Below, piece by piece: positions 60,521 through 64,000 of a stretch of 64,000 nucleotides of DNA. The stretch lies in NCBI RefSeq assembly GCF_040954835.1, contig NC_090697.1, positions 18,344,001-18,408,000 of the forward strand, given 5' to 3'. The notes beneath the pieces were generated by a model. It worked only from the letters and a program-made list of their open reading frames with translations, had not been told where the DNA came from and did no database searches. Made by a program: the position numbers and the translations under genes. Source of the DNA: Lepisosteus oculatus. Taxonomy: Eukaryota; Chordata; Actinopteri; Semionotiformes; Lepisosteidae. Position 1 is the first letter of the stretch, and the number at the start of each line of letters is the position of its first letter.

Positions 60521-62119
60521 GCAAGTGGCTCTTTCTTTCAACTGCGTGTGCATTGGGGTGTGCCTTACCTCTATTTTACTAGTTACAGTGACTCGTGAAG
60601 TGCAGTGGCTTTCAGCAAAGTGATGTTGAGTTGAAATTTTAGGGTTTTGCTATTAATGTTAGGCTTGGCATGTCTCTAAAATATTGTGGAAATATTTAAC
60701 GACGTCTGAATACAGTTCTGATTGGAAATGCAATTCTGTTCCACAATAATATAATAAAGTACAAAAGAACGAAGTTATTATTCGGGACGAACATTGAGAT
60801 TTAGGGTATTACAGAATACACACGTGTTAAAAGCCAAAGGACAGCTATAAGACAAACAAGCCTTATATTATATAGTATGCGTATATTTTTCTGTATACCT
60901 TAAATATGGAAAATATAGTCCAATCTTGTTCAAAGCGTAAGGGGTGTTAATGTCTTGCTTGAGGTGAGGTTGCGCATTACACTGCTAAGTAATGGGATTC
61001 ATTCAATAGAGGCAATCGCAGACATACAGTACATTAGTTAACCTGAAAGCACGTTTTTATTACACTTTGATAATGGGTCACACTTCGTTTAAACAACAGA
61101 AAAAAAAGATATTACCACATATCGATAAAAAAACAAGTAGCGCTCCATGCGAAATTTCCTCAGCTTTAATACTTTCACAATTCTATTGTTCCATTTTGTT
61201 TAAAAAGATCGCGATTAAAATAAAATAGTACAGTCTATCTGTGCTACATTGGTATGAGTTAAACTGCCCCGTGATATCTATGACTGCACGGTTTCACACC
61301 CTTGTGACTTTAGGAAAATAACATTTTAAAACAGCAGTCTGTACAAAACACTAGTCAAAGCACTAAACGATTCAGTCTAAGAGAAGTCTGGTATTGTTTT
61401 TGGTTTGACACTACTGTTATACCCTATTAAATTACCAATTATAGTATCACATCAGAGGGTGGATTTGTAATTGCACCTGTAATTGCACTGCAGATGCAGC
61501 AGAACTGCGTTTGAAGTAGTGCGGCGGAGCTTTTCCTCCCTTGGATACTGAAATGTTTTTGTGTTGTACAGCAGTTTGTCAACACAAAAACAGATTAGAA
61601 GGCATATGCTGTGTCCACATTTCCCCAAGATTATGATACCTGTTAGTCTCTGGGTCAGAGAAATACTAATGCTGATTTACATGTGGTCTCTATTTTATCG
61701 TGGTAAGGAGGTAAATCAGTTTATGGCAGGAAAGCCAATACTTACCAGAAAACCTGTGGGAAGCAGAAGAAAAAAATACAAATAGACCTTTAAGATACTG
61801 TATGAACAGTATCGTACAGGTAATAACATTATATACAAATATTATTCAGGTTAACTGTAAACGTCTTTTCTTTTGATCATTTCTACAAAATATTAACATT
61901 ATTTCTGCTCAAGTACGTATTCAGGGAATCTATAAAAAATCCTTAATATTTGTCTGTATTTTACAGTTAAATATCAAATTTAAATATTAGTAAATATTTT
62001 TTACCAACTCATATTTTCCAAAACTGAAAATGACCGAACTGAACACTGTTATATGTGGAAAAAAAGATGAATGTCAGAAAAATGTGCAAAGAGGATATAC
62101 AAAGTTAAATATACTGATT
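60521..62119. other. Start of GALNT14 intron 1; no exon 2 seen
   Basis: AT-rich DNA following the GC-type donor. Frames such as 61561-61785 have no glycosyltransferase motif. Confidence 0.6.
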
Positions 62120-62570
62120 CTATAAGTTTGCAGCCCTCTATCAGTAGTCAACGGAAGCACCTATGGCAGTAATCACTGCTGTTGGTACTTTTGAAAGGTC
62201 TCTACCAGCCTTGGGATGAGTATTAGTGTCCAGTCTTCCTTGCAAAATGGTTCCAGTTCTGACAAGAAGTAACTGCAATTCAAGACTCACCATAAATGTC
62301 TACTGGATTCAAGTAACAGCTTTGACTGGGCCACTCAAGGACATACACTCTCTTCATGTCAGGCTGCTTCAGTTTGGTTTAACTTTGAGCTTCAGATCAT
62401 TGCCCCGCTGAAGTGTAAATTTTCACTCTAATTTTAGATTAATGGCAAGTAGACTTTCCTCTGGGACTCGCCTGTACTTTATACCATCCACTATTCCCTC
62501 AGTCTTGACAAGCTTTCCAGGCCTTGCTGTTAAGAAGCAATGAAACAGTTGTCTTGGGCATTTGCTGGAG
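62120..62570 (-). mobile_element. Tc1/mariner-like relic in GALNT14 intron 1
   Basis: The plus strand shows the reverse-oriented Tc1 series: GGCAGTAATCACTGCTGTTGG, a CTTTGACTGGGCCACTCAAGGA phrase, TTCAGATCATTGCCCCGCTGAAG, and CGCCTGTACTTTATACCATCCACTATTCCCTCAG split by decay. Order and wording match mariner/Tc1 copies read backwards. Strongly diverged. Confidence 0.65.
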
Positions 62571-62829
62571 GAGTTTTGTTATTGGCCTATGAATAGCATC
62601 TCTTGTTTCCTTAAGTACAACTGGTAGAATACCATCAGACTCTGGAAATTGGATTATTTTTAGTGTTTCTTATGTGCACGTCTGCTTGTTCAATGCTAAT
62701 ACCTTTTCATTTAGAACATTTTCCCTCCCCAGCCTGGGCACTTTATTGATTTCTTTGATGGTAAACACCTAAGTGAAATATTTCTTTAATATACTGTATT
62801 AACCTTTACCATAAGATCATACTAATAGT

Positions 62830-63000
62830 TACAAACAACAAGAAGCCATTCAGCCCATCTAGCCTCTTTGAAAGGAACTAATTGTACAAAGGATCTCATC
62901 CAGCTGTTTCTTGAAGAAAGCCAGGGTACTGGCTTTGACAAATCTCCCTGTCTTTGTCATGAGGTTTCTCATATAATTTACTTCATTAAAGCTGGTCTTT
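62830..63000 (+). repeat. Dispersed repeat, same family as at 53.3 kb
   Basis: GTTACAAACAACAAGAAGCC, TTCAGCCCATCTAGCC and CTCATCCAGCTGTTTCTTGAAG line up with the copy at 53255-53420. A related stretch (TTGAGTCCCCCACTATCAATGCC) continues near 63400-63580. Confidence 0.7.
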
Positions 63001-64000
63001 CTCAGGTATTGTTTGAAAAGATTAGGAGTACTGAAAAGATTAGAATGCAGTACATGGAATGTACTGTAGGTTGTAGATTTGCATGTTCTTTGAGGAAGAG
63101 TATGAAACATGGTCGTTAACCATGTTGATGTTTTCACTTTCTTTTGCTATAGTCTATGTGAGAAAAGCCATAATCTCCCATGAAAACCTTTCGTCCTTTA
63201 TTATTATCTTAATTTAATTTTTTAGTGTTCACTAAAATTATATCATTAACTATGCTTTTTGAATATGTTTATTAGTAGAATTCCTGAGAAGACCATCATA
63301 GAGGTTCTGTTATTACATTTATGGTACAAAGTAATTCCTTAAATTCCTTAAATTTGTCACATTCATCAGTCATTTGATGCGACATGGATGATAACAGCTT
63401 GATCCACCCTGGCTCAGGGCAGGAGCTTATCCATTTACTCAAGGCATCCTTGGCCTCAGGCAGAACGCACAATGTATGAAACTCCCTATCATACATGCTA
63501 AGCTACATTGTCTGCACCTTTAATAATTGAGTCCCCCACTATCAATGCCTCCCATTTATTCAAGGGGATGAGCTACTGGGTACTCCAGGCTCCAGCAAAG
63601 ATTTAAATATTCCATATGCAGTACTTTGAAAATATATGATGGTTGTAAAAGATTACCTGTGCTCTGTTGAAGATCTGTATGATTTCATAGATTAGTACCG
63701 ACCTCTACCTAGAGAAAGTTACACAGGCTACAAGAATATATTACCAACTGTATTGACACTACTATATAATTTTTAACATGGATACAAAATAAAATAATTT
63801 GCAATTTTATGTCACACAATGAATCAAAAATGCAATCAATTACTATTATTTTGTCAGTGTAGCTTTATGCAGGTGAACGAAAAAACACGACACAGATGTA
63901 GGGAAGAAGTTACAAAAAGGAGTAATTACAGTATATCTAAGAAAACAAAACGTGTGAGCTCAGTGCAGCCTGTGAAAAGCAACCTGCATAATGTTACAAA
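63001..64000. other. GALNT14 intron 1, right edge of window; no exon seen
   Basis: AT-rich DNA, partly repeat-derived (63400-63580). No coding motif on either strand. Confidence 0.55.

Noticed and set aside
1..64000. CRISPR arrays, operons, phage or viral genes
   Set aside because: None seen; spliced genes and vertebrate retroelements make the window eukaryotic.

Overview
This is vertebrate nuclear DNA, most likely from a ray-finned fish. The coding evidence is a six-exon gene with canonical GT-AG introns that encodes a complete 535-residue EHD3-type protein on the minus strand. Fish-type mobile DNA surrounds it: Tc1/mariner relics, L2/Rex1-like and RTE-like LINEs, 5S-rRNA-headed SINEs and tRNA-headed SINEs. 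The DNA is AT-rich, and the long repeat-laden introns (EHD3 covers about 44 kb) recall a non-teleost ray-finned fish such as a gar, bowfin or sturgeon. That placement is an inference; species cannot be read from the window.

Layout. Positions 1-5638 are the 3' flank (and probably 3' UTR) of EHD3, with a 5S-SINE tail cut by the window edge and one tRNA-headed repeat. EHD3 coding exons run right to left: 49530-49304, 45057-44881, 38048-37951, 13328-12916, 6939-6775 and 6166-5639. Intron 3 is the largest (24.6 kb). The introns hold at least four Tc1-like relics, a 5'-truncated LINE with a 308-codon open frame, an older LINE split by a SINE, an RTE-like 3' end, and a perfect 45-bp inverted repeat. 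Positions 49531-60391 are a divergent intergenic region rich in repeats: LTR-like sequence, LINE RT, two kinds of 5S-headed SINE (one with a perfect 18-bp target duplication), a tRNA-headed repeat split by a hAT-like insertion, and a decayed copy of the GALNT14 first exon. At 60392-60520 lies the first coding exon of a GALNT14-like glycosyltransferase on the plus strand; its remaining exons are beyond the window.

The divergent pair EHD3/GALNT14 matches the human 2p23 neighbourhood (from general knowledge), except that no calpain (CAPN14-like) exon was recognised between them. The two genes act separately: EHD3 is a membrane-remodelling ATPase of endosomal recycling, and GALNT14 is a Golgi enzyme starting mucin-type O-glycosylation. 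No prokaryotic, CRISPR, viral or toxin feature was seen. Coordinates of repeats are approximate unless stated as exact.
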